Shown piece by piece: positions 9,167-16,464 of a stretch of 64,000 nt of DNA. Numbering within the stretch: the first letter of the stretch is position 1; each line of letters opens with the position of its first letter. Both the position numbers and the translations under genes were made by a program. The stretch is from G965276675 sp965276675 (GTDB taxonomy: Bacteria; Acidobacteriota; Terriglobia; Terriglobales; Acidobacteriaceae), in contig OZ255624.1 of NCBI GenBank assembly GCA_965276675.1, forward strand, positions 3,844,001 to 3,908,000. The letters run 5' to 3'. Below the pieces are notes generated by a model. That model was not told the DNA's origin. It ran no database searches and saw nothing but the letters and a program-made list of their open reading frames with translations.

Positions 9167-9572
9167 CTGTCTCAAAAATGCCAGGAGCAAAGATTTTTAT
9201 TGCTACAGCACGCGACAACTCTCGGGCCGAATAGCTGAGCTAGGTGATAATCGGTAGTTTCAGAACACTACGACGGTGAAACTCGCTGGCTGTGTTACGA
9301 CTAGTCGCAAAAATAGCATTTTATCGCGACGGATTCGGCCCGTTTGCCATGCGCTCAAGAAGTTCGCCAAGCAAGCCAAGCTCCCTCTACTCAATCCTGA
9401 AGACGCATCGAGTGTTGCTCGGAATCTTCGTCCTGCGGGAGACTGGGAGCGCGCCGTGACGGAGCGGGATGAGGGGGGTAAGGGGGAGAAACCAAAGCGG
9501 TTTCTTCCCCACGCCGCTTTCGGCTGGCAGAGACAGAACGGCCCCGGACTAATCCGAGGCCGAACGCTGCGG
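9167..9572. other. Intergenic stretch at the left edge of the conjugative element
   Basis: About 400 bases without a supported gene lie between the plus-strand SDR and the minus-strand ParB-like gene. The stretch contains a G-rich hairpin (9482-9510). The left junction of the conjugative element should lie here or near here, because gene content changes from chromosomal enzymes to plasmid-type genes. I see no tRNA gene or attachment repeat in it. Confidence 0.4.
9482..9510 (-). terminator. Hairpin between convergent genes
   Basis: GGGGAGAAACC pairs with GGTTTCTTCCCC across a five-base loop with one bulge. It lies downstream of the ParB-like gene (which ends at 9573) and could terminate it. 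Confidence 0.45.
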
Positions 9573-11249
9573 CTATGCAGCCTTCTTCTTTATCACCTCC
9601 TTCTTTGCCGCTTTGCGCACGTTGGGTTTCGTTTTTGGCGCAACCTTGTCTTTGGCTTTCGCCGCCTTTGGCTTCGGTGAATCGAATACAGCGGCAGCTT
9701 GCGCGAGGAAATCGAAGTCGTCCTCGCGAGGGATATCAGTGTGCCCGGTCAAGACCAGGCGCAACGCGAATGGCGTCAGCTTATCGTCCGGCAGGTCAAT
9801 GAGAACGTTTAGCAGAATTTGCTCGGGCGTCTTCTGGTTGTTCTCATCGTCTCCGGCGTAAAACGCTGCGACATCCTCGGCGAAGTCGTACGGGTCAAGA
9901 TTGACAAGCGCCGAGAGGAATACCCGCAACTGCGGCGCGGTGAGGGTTGCGGGTGCGTGGGCAAGAATGCGTTCGAATGTGTTTTGCCTTTCCCTCCTCA
10001 CTTCGGCACGGCGGCCCTGCTCAACTTCATATTCCTGCTGCTGGCGCTCGAACTCTGCCTTGCGCTCCTCCTCCTTTCGCTCCTGCTCGGCCCGGTACTC
10101 CGCCATGCGCTGCTCATGCTCGGCCTTCCGCTGCTCAGCTTCTTGCTCGGTCTCCAGATCGGGTGCCGGGTCGATGGTCGGTGGAGGGTCGGCGGCACGT
10201 TGTGCCGCGATGCGCGGATTGTGCACTGGGCAGTCGGTATCGGTGCATACGGTGAGGGTGCGCCCGGCATGTTTGCCGAACACGATGATGGCGTCTTTGG
10301 TGTTGCTGCAAGGCGGCTCGGCATCCGGGTTATCGGGAATGTCGAGTTCACGATATTGATACTTCTGCAATGCACCGGGACGTTGCTCCCTGGGCGCTCG
10401 CCATGACGTTTCGATCGTGATGAGTTCTGGGCGGGAGGCAAGCTCACGCTCGATGTGGACGCACACCTTCAACTGGAAGCAAGGCGCGTCAAGGCATTGG
10501 TCGCCCTGCACGTCGGCAAACAGACTGGTGTTGTATCCGCTGCGGCGGGGGCAGGTGACGCAAGCTCCGGCAGCGGGGTTGAGGGTAGTGTCTTCGCGGT
10601 CGAACGGTGCTTCCGCAAGGTTCAGGTAAAGGTTCGCCTGTATCCACGCGGCAAGGTGCTTGGCGGGAAGCAGGTGCGGTTCCCTGTCCTGCCAGTCCTT
10701 GCGCCAGCACTGCTCAAAGGCATCGCCTTGGTGCTCCTGCGGCAGACGCGCGATCAGGTTGGCATGGCTGGCGGTGATGCGCTCCTGTACGAACGCTTCC
10801 GCCACTGTTGGGATGAGTTGCAAAAGAGACAGACGGGCGTAGATGTGGCTGGCGCTCTTGCCCGACTTCTCGACAAGGGTGGCCACGTCATAACCGGGAA
10901 GGTCTAAGAGGCGCTGGAAGCCCTGCGCCTCCTCGTACGGGTGCACGTCCACACGCTGCGAGTTCTCGACCAACTGCCACTCCATCGCCTGGGCATCGTT
11001 GAGATCGACGATGCGGGCGGGAAGCGAGAAGAGGTCGGCAAGCTCCGCCGCGCGGAAGCGACGCGCTCCGGCCACGATCTCGAAGCCATCTGCGTTGGGA
11101 CGAACGGTGATGGGCTGAATGAGGCCATGCTGCCGGATGCTTTCGGCCAGTTCATGCAGCTTGGATTCCTCGAAGGTTTGGCGAGGGTTGGTGGTGGATT
11201 CGTGGATGGTGTCGATGGCAAGGAACTGGAATGCGCTGCTATCTTGCAT
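9573..11249 (-). CDS. ParB/RepB-like partition-domain protein
   Basis: A 558-residue protein. Residues about 10-110 are a ParB N-terminal domain (NPRQTFEESKLHELAESI, then GFEIVAGARRFRAAEL with the GxRR nucleotide-binding motif), followed by a KorB-like helix-turn-helix (VATLVEKSGKSASHIYARL). The middle has cysteine pairs (CVTC, CxxxxC) that may bind metal, then a Glu/Arg-rich coiled coil and a basic Lys/Ala tail. The ATG at 11249 has AAGGAGGG just upstream; a longer frame above it is non-coding in character. It forms a block with DUF6908 and ArdC-like genes, typical of plasmids and ICEs. Confidence 0.85.
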   Translation of the reverse strand: MQDSSAFQFLAIDTIHESTTNPRQTFEESKLHELAESIRQHGLIQPITVRPNADGFEIVAGARRFRAAELADLFSLPARIVDLNDAQAMEWQLVENSQRVDVHPYEEAQGFQRLLDLPGYDVATLVEKSGKSASHIYARLSLLQLIPTVAEAFVQERITASHANLIARLPQEHQGDAFEQCWRKDWQDREPHLLPAKHLAAWIQANLYLNLAEAPFDREDTTLNPAAGACVTCPRRSGYNTSLFADVQGDQCLDAPCFQLKVCVHIERELASRPELITIETSWRAPREQRPGALQKYQYRELDIPDNPDAEPPCSNTKDAIIVFGKHAGRTLTVCTDTDCPVHNPRIAAQRAADPPPTIDPAPDLETEQEAEQRKAEHEQRMAEYRAEQERKEEERKAEFERQQQEYEVEQGRRAEVRRERQNTFERILAHAPATLTAPQLRVFLSALVNLDPYDFAEDVAAFYAGDDENNQKTPEQILLNVLIDLPDDKLTPFALRLVLTGHTDIPREDDFDFLAQAAAVFDSPKPKAAKAKDKVAPKTKPNVRKAAKKEVIKKKAA

Positions 11250-11337
11250 GATGCCCTCCTTGGGCCTGGGTTGGTGGTGGGGTTGTGGAGCGCACACGCT
11301 GCCCTGCATCCGCTCCGTAGGCGGGGAAAGCGTTGGG

Positions 11338-11751
11338 CTAGGTGCGTTGCCGCTGCCGCTCATAGGCCTCGGCGAAGCCCTGCAAGCGCAGGTTGTTGTC
11401 CCACAACTTGGCAAAGTCCTCGTGCTGCTTATGCAGTGCCTTGTGATATGCGTACTGCCCGTCGTCAAGGAAGCGTGACCACTGCTCGACAGCGACGTAA
11501 TCGTTGCGCCAGTAGAAGGGGTTTAGGTGCGCCCCTCCCGCCAGTCCAAGCTCGAAACACATCTCCGGATCGCGCATCAGGTCGCCGTTCTGCTCCCCGT
11601 AGTGAGCAACGGAGAGAGCCGGAAGACCGCACGGGCCAGAATCGTCGGTCGCTTCGATGACCAACGCCATGAACGGCGGGTTCTCGATCTTGATGTAGAG
11701 GCCGTGGTGCCACCCTCCGGCCTCTTTGAGGAGTGCGAGGACGGTCTGCAT
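11338..11751 (-). CDS. DUF6908 domain protein
   Basis: A 137-residue protein with the DUF6908 pattern (GWHHGLYIKIENPPFMALVIEA, then LPALSVAHYGEQNGDLM and DPEMCFEL). Function is unknown; the family is found on plasmids and conjugative elements. Its start codon overlaps the stop of the ArdC-like gene (TGATG), so translation is coupled. It lies between the anti-restriction gene and the ParB-like gene. Confidence 0.82.
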   Translation of the reverse strand: MQTVLALLKEAGGWHHGLYIKIENPPFMALVIEATDDSGPCGLPALSVAHYGEQNGDLMRDPEMCFELGLAGGAHLNPFYWRNDYVAVEQWSRFLDDGQYAYHKALHKQHEDFAKLWDNNLRLQGFAEAYERQRQRT

Positions 11752-12653
11752 CAGGCTGCCTCCGTGAGTTCTGCTTTGGCTTTGTCAGCCTGCGGCTCGG
11801 CGGCGCTATCTTCGATAGGCGGTTCCAACGCGGCCAGAATGACAGCGGAGGTACGCTGGATGACTTCAAGGCTTTCGGCCAAAAGCGACGCATTACCGTG
11901 ATAGAGGTGGATGTAGTCAGCTGATGCGCTGCCCGTCGTGAGACCAACCGCTTTGCCGATGACAAAGGCAATCGCCTCGGCTTCCGTCTCCCGCACCACC
12001 TTCGTGGTTGCCGTGCGACGTTCCGCCTTGTGCAACATCTCGTGGGCTAATTCATGGACAAGTGTGGAAAACTCTTCGGCCTCGGATTGACCGGGGAGGA
12101 TGGCGATGCGTCCGCCGTAGCTCATTCCAAGCGCAGGAGCGATCTTCTCGTTGTAGACAAGCGTGATGGCCTGGGCCTTGATGAACGAAACGAGGCGGAT
12201 ACGGTTCTCGCCTACGTCGCCTGACACCTCGTTCAGGTCCGGCAGGTCGGCACCGTCCGTCTGCGAGACATCGAACACTGCCGCCGAGCGAAACCCAACC
12301 AGGACGCGGGTGTTCTGCTTGGTGATGTCCTTCTCGGCCTCCTCGTCCTTCTTGCGGCGAACGCCGATGATCGGCGCGAGGATGCGAATGGCCTTTTCGC
12401 CCTTCTTCACCCTGCGGCCAAGCTGGTTCCACGCATACATTCCGGCCACACGGGTGGCGTTGGGCTTCTGGCGTGCGATCTCCAGCACATTGCCAAAGCT
12501 GTAGTTGTGAAAGCGGCTCATTGCGTTCAGGTAGGCGGTGAGGGAGTCGGAGTGTCCAGCCTCTAGCTGCTCGATGAGGTTTTGGACGTTGGCGGCGATT
12601 ACTTCTTTCGCCGTCTTGGGCTGGCTGTTGGGAGTGTTGGCTGCGCTGCTCAT
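11751..12653 (-). CDS. ArdC-like anti-restriction / ssDNA-binding metalloprotein
   Basis: About 300 residues. The N-terminal ArdC domain (SRFHNYSFGNVLEIARQKP, GMYAWNQLGRRVKKGEKAI) binds single-stranded DNA in family members. The C-terminal part carries a zincin-like motif, HELAHEML. ArdC-type proteins protect incoming conjugative DNA from restriction. AAAGGAG eight bases before the ATG at 12653 fixes the start; the long open frame upstream is spurious. It leads the ArdC-DUF6908-ParB operon, and a 14-base palindrome sits about 50 bases upstream. Confidence 0.85.
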   Translation of the reverse strand: MSSAANTPNSQPKTAKEVIAANVQNLIEQLEAGHSDSLTAYLNAMSRFHNYSFGNVLEIARQKPNATRVAGMYAWNQLGRRVKKGEKAIRILAPIIGVRRKKDEEAEKDITKQNTRVLVGFRSAAVFDVSQTDGADLPDLNEVSGDVGENRIRLVSFIKAQAITLVYNEKIAPALGMSYGGRIAILPGQSEAEEFSTLVHELAHEMLHKAERRTATTKVVRETEAEAIAFVIGKAVGLTTGSASADYIHLYHGNASLLAESLEVIQRTSAVILAALEPPIEDSAAEPQADKAKAELTEAA

Positions 12654-12700
12654 GGGGTTTGCTCCTTTGGCTTTGGCTGTTGCACGTCCGCGTTGAGCGC

Positions 12701-12714
12701 GGCATGTACATGCC
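12701..12714. promoter_or_regulatory. Perfect palindrome upstream of the ArdC-like operon
   Basis: GGCATGTACATGCC is a perfect 14-base palindrome 48 bases before the ArdC-like start. Its position suits an operator for a dimeric repressor; the regulator is not identified. Confidence 0.45.
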
Positions 12715-12985
12715 GAACGCCTCCTGGCGAAGGCGGGGGTAGCAAGGTGCAAGGGGAGGGGTCTCCCCATCCTTGGAGCGGAGGCGAAGCTGGAGCGGAA
12801 AGGACGGAGCGCAGCGGAGGTCTGCACAAGCGAAGCGCGGAAGATTGGGGATACCCCTTGCGCCGCGCGATCGGGGCGGAGCCCCTTAGCGTACTTAGCA
12901 CTTCCGTTACAAAAACAGACCGGAGACATGGTTTACAGCGGAGCGCGACGGCTACGAATACTCAGCAATTGGGCAACGCACGACG

Positions 12986-13351
12986 ATGTTGTATGCCCTG
13001 GAAAGAGATCGGATCATGGATCGACGCCTGCAGTACTTATCGAGTTATCAGAAGGGAGAGATGTCGGTAGCAGAGCTGTGCCGCGCGTATGGGATCTCGC
13101 GCCCAACAGCCTACCGCTGGATCAATCGCTACAACGAGACGGGCCGTGAAGGACTCGTGGATCAAAGCAGCCTGCCGCACAGTTGTTCGCACGCGACGCT
13201 TGAGCCGATTGAGAACAGCATCCTCGTGCTTCGCGCGAAGGATCCGTCATGCGCCGGACGCAAGCTCAAAGGTAGGCTGGAGATGCTGCAGCGCCATTCG
13301 ATGGCACTCCGTAAAGTAGGTTTCTCGACACCACACTACTCGCATGGCTAA
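12986..13351 (+). pseudogene. IS481-like transposase, 5' remnant
   Basis: The N-terminal helix-turn-helix domain of an IS481-type transposase is readable: RRLQYLSSYQKGEMSVAELCRAYGISRPTAYRWINRY, then GLVDQSSLPHS and SILVLRAKDPSCAGRKLKGRL. The DDE catalytic domain is missing because the frame loses similarity near 13310 and stops at 13351. The methyltransferase gene ends directly after it. No terminal inverted repeats were identified. This marks a past insertion inside the cargo region. Confidence 0.7.
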
Positions 13352-13362
13352 TGCTCGCCTTA

Positions 13363-14133
13363 TCAACCCTTTTTTGTGCAGTTCAGAACAACTGTTTCGT
13401 AAGGAAAGTCCACTTCGGCTCTTCCTGCGAGCTCTGGCGTATCAGCGATGAGTTCCCGAATCTGGGTAGCGACTCGATCCCGAGCCTCCGTATCGAGAGC
13501 AGCAATGAAGCTAATGGATAGGACTCTATCCACGATCACTTGCTCGGGAGAGCCTCTGTGCCGGTAAGAGAAGTTGTGTTCGCGGGGAGGCGTAAACCCT
13601 TCTGCTGGAAATACCGTTCGCCATCTTTGGGTGCGATAGCGAGGTGTTTCCCCCTCGTACGGCTCAATAATTCTCGTCAGTGCTGCGACCCAGGCAACAC
13701 GTTCGTCTCGGACGTTCCAGATCAGTCCTAACCGGCCGCCCGGTTTCAGGACCCTGTGTATCTCGCTGATCGCCTCCTCAGCGACAAACCAATGAAACGA
13801 CTGTGCGCAGACGACCACATCGAAGGACGCATTTCCAAAGGGAATTGCCTCGGCTGAACCGGTTCTCACATCGAGATCAACATGTTGCCTCGTGAGGCGT
13901 TCCAACATGGCCGGAATCGGATCAACTGCACAGACTTTCGCTCCCGTCGCAAGAAGCCGTTTGGTGAACTTTCCGGTGCCGGCTCCAAGATCAAGCACAG
14001 TTTGATCTCCGTGAAGCCCAAGATCAGCTGACAGCCATGAACTCGCTTCAGCAGAGTACTCAGGTCTGCCTCTGTCGTATGTGTCGGGGCTGGAAGTGTA
14101 GCCCGCTGCTGCCGAGTGATGAATGGTTGGCAT
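13363..14133 (-). CDS. Class I SAM-dependent methyltransferase
   Basis: About 256 residues with the methyltransferase-11 pattern: YDRGRPEY near the N-terminus, motif I VLDLGAGTGKFTKRL, an acidic post-I loop (AVDPIPAML), FDVVVCAQSFHWF, and LKPGGRLGLIWN. It transfers a methyl group to a small molecule or protein; the substrate is unknown. The start at 14133 is chosen from GAGG nine bases upstream; an ATG six bases earlier is possible. It sits between an IS remnant and the SRAP gene as cargo. Confidence 0.82.
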   Translation of the reverse strand: MPTIHHSAAAGYTSSPDTYDRGRPEYSAEASSWLSADLGLHGDQTVLDLGAGTGKFTKRLLATGAKVCAVDPIPAMLERLTRQHVDLDVRTGSAEAIPFGNASFDVVVCAQSFHWFVAEEAISEIHRVLKPGGRLGLIWNVRDERVAWVAALTRIIEPYEGETPRYRTQRWRTVFPAEGFTPPREHNFSYRHRGSPEQVIVDRVLSISFIAALDTEARDRVATQIRELIADTPELAGRAEVDFPYETVVLNCTKKG

Positions 14134-14648
14134 CGACATCCCTCTTCGTTCCGTTTGGGCTGATCGGTATCCGACGCGCAACCGAATGAACCTGTTGTCG
14201 CAGATGTATGCGGGATGCTCGCAGCATCGTCCTTCTAGACACCGCAAAAAACGAGCTATGCCCGAAGTCAAGTATGTTCTATATCGACTGACGGCCTCAT
14301 CCTCGAAGCTGGATGGATATCACATTCGGCTACAACCCGAACAGATATTTTAAGCTCACGGCGGAATACAAGTGCGGCTCTCTGCCTCCTATCTCCCCTC
14401 CCACTGGAAGCCTGCTGCCGCAAGGGGCTTGTAGCGGATGTCTCAGGTCCAAAGCGTAACGCAGGTCCCGGTACACTCACCCTTAGCGAGGTGTGGCTTC
14501 CGAATGGGTGCGCATTCGCGCACAGGAATTGTCAGGGTGGGCGTTGCGGGCGGGAACGGCTCGCAGAGGTGGGTGGAGAAAGACGCGACAGCGGCTGCAG
14601 CCAGGGAGGAGACTCGTCCTCCCTCAGGCCGTCAAGAACGAGATGGGA
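14134..14648. other. Non-coding interval containing a structured repeat
   Basis: About 500 bases between the methyltransferase start and a small hypothetical gene. No supported gene is seen. The right half contains the 90-base element at 14535-14624, which recurs at 23531-23621. Confidence 0.5.
14535..14624 (+). repeat. Structured element, copy 1
   Basis: A 90-base GC-rich stretch that aligns end to end with 23531-23621; about three quarters of positions agree by eye. It ends in a perfect eight-base hairpin (AGGGAGGA / TCCTCCCT, loop 14611-14616). Both copies are intergenic, and the hairpin arms are identical. It could be a small mobile repeat (MITE/REP-like) or a structured RNA with a terminator-like end. 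Confidence 0.55.
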
Positions 14649-14864
14649 TCAGACGCCGGCTGGCAGGGAGAAATCCTTGAGCACCTCGGAGTGTCCCCCG
14701 GAGTTGCGGATGAGTCTCGCCTCCAAGGTGACAGCACTCTTCAGGCAGGTGTTGAAGGCTGTGCCGTCGGTGAACTCGATCTGGATCTCCGGGCCATACG
14801 GACCGTTTTCGTACAAGGAAAATGTTTGAACAACTTTGCCCACGAAATCATCGCAACGGATCAT
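14649..14864 (-). CDS. Small hypothetical protein (71 aa)
   Basis: The minus strand reads MIRCDDFVGKVVQTFSLY, then an EIQIEFTDGTAFN segment, and ends VLKDFSLPAGV. The alternation of strands and the compact ending look like a real small domain rather than a shadow frame, but I do not recognise the family. The ribosome site before the ATG at 14864 is weak, and an upstream in-frame extension to 15224 is low-complexity and unlikely. It faces away from the SRAP gene. Confidence 0.45.
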   Translation of the reverse strand: MIRCDDFVGKVVQTFSLYENGPYGPEIQIEFTDGTAFNTCLKSAVTLEARLIRNSGGHSEVLKDFSLPAGV

Positions 14865-15299
14865 GCCGGTCTTCGCCTTTTCAAGGTGAGATTCGAGAAG
14901 TATCTGCGGTGCGCCCCCGCAAACTTCCCTTATAACCCGTGATCGGGGAGTTGGAAAACCGAACAGAGTACGGTTCCTGTGACCTTTAGCTTTAGGGGCC
15001 TGGACATACGTCACAGGCTCCCCGACCGCAAAGGCAAGGGATCCATCACGCGCCCGAGGGCGCGTTTTACTCTGTTGGGGTTTCCACACCCCAGGGCGGT
15101 GCGTGGCCGCCCCAAACCATGATTTCGGATGAGCTTGGGAATTGCAAGCCGAGAAAGTCTTTGGAACCGAGAAGGACGAAGCGCGTTGCGGGAGCGACAA
15201 CGATCCTTGTGAATGTCCGGTCAACTAAAAGCGGAAGTATCGTTCTAGGTTCAACGCACAAAAGTTGGCGGGATCGCTAGACTTCGAGTCGGAGACTTT
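14865..15299. other. Intergenic interval upstream of the SRAP gene
   Basis: About 430 bases with no convincing gene. It probably holds the promoters of the divergent small hypothetical gene and of the SRAP gene. No clear operator stands out. Confidence 0.35.
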
Positions 15300-16022
15300 A
15301 TGTGCGGACGATATCTGCGGAAAGCGGACAAACAACGAATCGCTGAGGCGTTTCGGCTTGGCAGGCTGCCGGAATCCTTCGTTCTGCCCCCGGATTACAA
15401 CGTCGCACCCACGACGTTTCAGCCGGTGATTCGCTTGAGCCGTGATACCCGGGAACGCGAGATGGTGATGATGCGATGGGGACTGATCCCGTACTTCGCG
15501 AACTCGGCCGCCGATTTCAAAGGCTTCAGCACGATCAACGCAAAAGCGGAAACAGTTCAAGAGAAGGCGCTGTGGCGAGGTCCGTTCCGAAAGCGTCGCT
15601 GCCTTGTACCAGCGGACGGCTTTTACGAATGGCAAAAGATTGATCCAAAGACTAAGAAGCCCTTCGTGTACACCCTGACGAAGGGAGAGCCGTTCGGCTT
15701 TGCGGGGCTATGGGACGCCTGGAAAGACCCGGCAACGGGCGAGTGGCTACAGACATTCGCCATCATCACGACGATGGCAAACGAGTTGACCGGACAGGTG
15801 CACGATCGTATGCCCGTGATACTGCACCCGCGCGATTACGACCGATGGCTGGATCGTGGAGAGACGGAACAGTTGCCCATCGACTTGCTGCGTCCCTACG
15901 AAGCGGACGCGATGCAAGCCAATCTATGCAATCCGGCTGTCGGCAATGTTCGCAACAACGGACCGGAGCTGCTGCAGTGTCCTAACCCTGAAGAGCCTCC
16001 GTCCCTGCTGAACAGCGCATGA
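15300..16022 (+). CDS. SOS response-associated peptidase (SRAP/HMCES/YedK family)
   Basis: A 240-residue SRAP protein. Met is followed directly by the invariant Cys2 (MCGRY), which forms a thiazolidine crosslink with abasic sites in single-stranded DNA. Other family residues visible are NVAPTTFQPVI, MRWGLIP, the Asn in STINAKAET, the Glu in DGFYEW, and the His in HDRMPVIL. It protects abasic sites from breakage and error-prone synthesis. It sits next to the imuA-imuB-dnaE2 operon in convergent orientation, which fits a shared DNA-damage role. Confidence 0.93.
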   Translation: MCGRYLRKADKQRIAEAFRLGRLPESFVLPPDYNVAPTTFQPVIRLSRDTREREMVMMRWGLIPYFANSAADFKGFSTINAKAETVQEKALWRGPFRKRRCLVPADGFYEWQKIDPKTKKPFVYTLTKGEPFGFAGLWDAWKDPATGEWLQTFAIITTMANELTGQVHDRMPVILHPRDYDRWLDRGETEQLPIDLLRPYEADAMQANLCNPAVGNVRNNGPELLQCPNPEEPPSLLNSA

Positions 16023-16106
16023 GAGGCTTTATCGCAGTACGTGGTAAGCGCGCTGCTCCGGCCACAGCTTGCCCTTGTTTTGCGTCTTCCAACAAAACTC
16101 GCGTTC

Positions 16107-16241
16107 TCAGCCCCGATTGGGACAGATGAGCTTTGAGGAACAGCCGGGGACCAGGCGAAAGCTGTGTGTGTCGATGGCCGTGTGGCAGTGTGGACATTGC
16201 CATGCAGCCGTAAGGCGGGTGCCGCGGCTCGACTTCATCAT
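16107..16241 (-). CDS. Very small CPxC zinc-ribbon-like protein (44 aa)
   Basis: A 44-residue basic peptide beginning MMKSSRGTRL with WQCPHCHTAID, a later Cys in VPGC and a final CPNRG, which together could form a one-zinc knuckle. Its ATG overlaps the stop of the preceding 72-residue ORF as ATGA, so it is translationally coupled as the last member of the dnaE2 operon. The family is unknown to me. The overlap supports it more than the length does. Confidence 0.5.
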   Translation of the reverse strand: MMKSSRGTRLTAAWQCPHCHTAIDTHSFRLVPGCSSKLICPNRG

Positions 16242-16456
16242 GGCTGCTCGTCCTCTTCGCGCATGTGCCTCTCGATCTGTTCCCAAACCACTCGTACAAA
16301 CTCCACGCAATCCCGTATCTGGTCTCTTTGCGGGGTTACGTTCGCGCTAAGGTATTTCGCTGTCCTCAATCGAAACGCAGCGATGCGGCAGGCGTTTTCA
16401 AGCCACCAGTCTTTCGGCGGCTGTTTGTCGCCTGGAGAACTCATTTGAGCGCACAT
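16238..16456 (-). CDS. Small hypothetical protein downstream of dnaE2 (72 aa)
   Basis: Seventy-two residues, with DWWLENACRIAAFRLRTAKYL and an amphipathic helix ending in EQIERHMREEDEQP. The ATG at 16456 follows the dnaE2 stop by eight bases and has a GGAG five bases upstream, so it is very likely translated with dnaE2. No known domain is recognised. The acidic C-terminus and its place in a mutasome operon suggest an accessory role, but that is inference. Confidence 0.55.
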   Translation of the reverse strand: MCAQMSSPGDKQPPKDWWLENACRIAAFRLRTAKYLSANVTPQRDQIRDCVEFVRVVWEQIERHMREEDEQP

Positions 16457-16464
16457 GAGGTCTC

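Noticed and set aside
9130..9572. Left attachment site matching the tRNA-Met 3' half
   Set aside because: I saw no second copy of the tRNA-like 3' segment here or elsewhere in the window.
9276..9680. Plus-strand 134-residue frame
   Set aside because: Runs through a G-rich hairpin into the antisense of the ParB-like gene; no recognisable protein pattern.
9902..10406. Long plus-strand frames with leucine-rich products
   Set aside because: They are shadows opposite the Glu/Arg/Gln-rich coiled coil of the ParB-like gene.
12654..12929. N-terminal extension of the ArdC-like gene
   Set aside because: The extension is low-complexity and lies over a palindrome; a good ribosome site precedes 12653.
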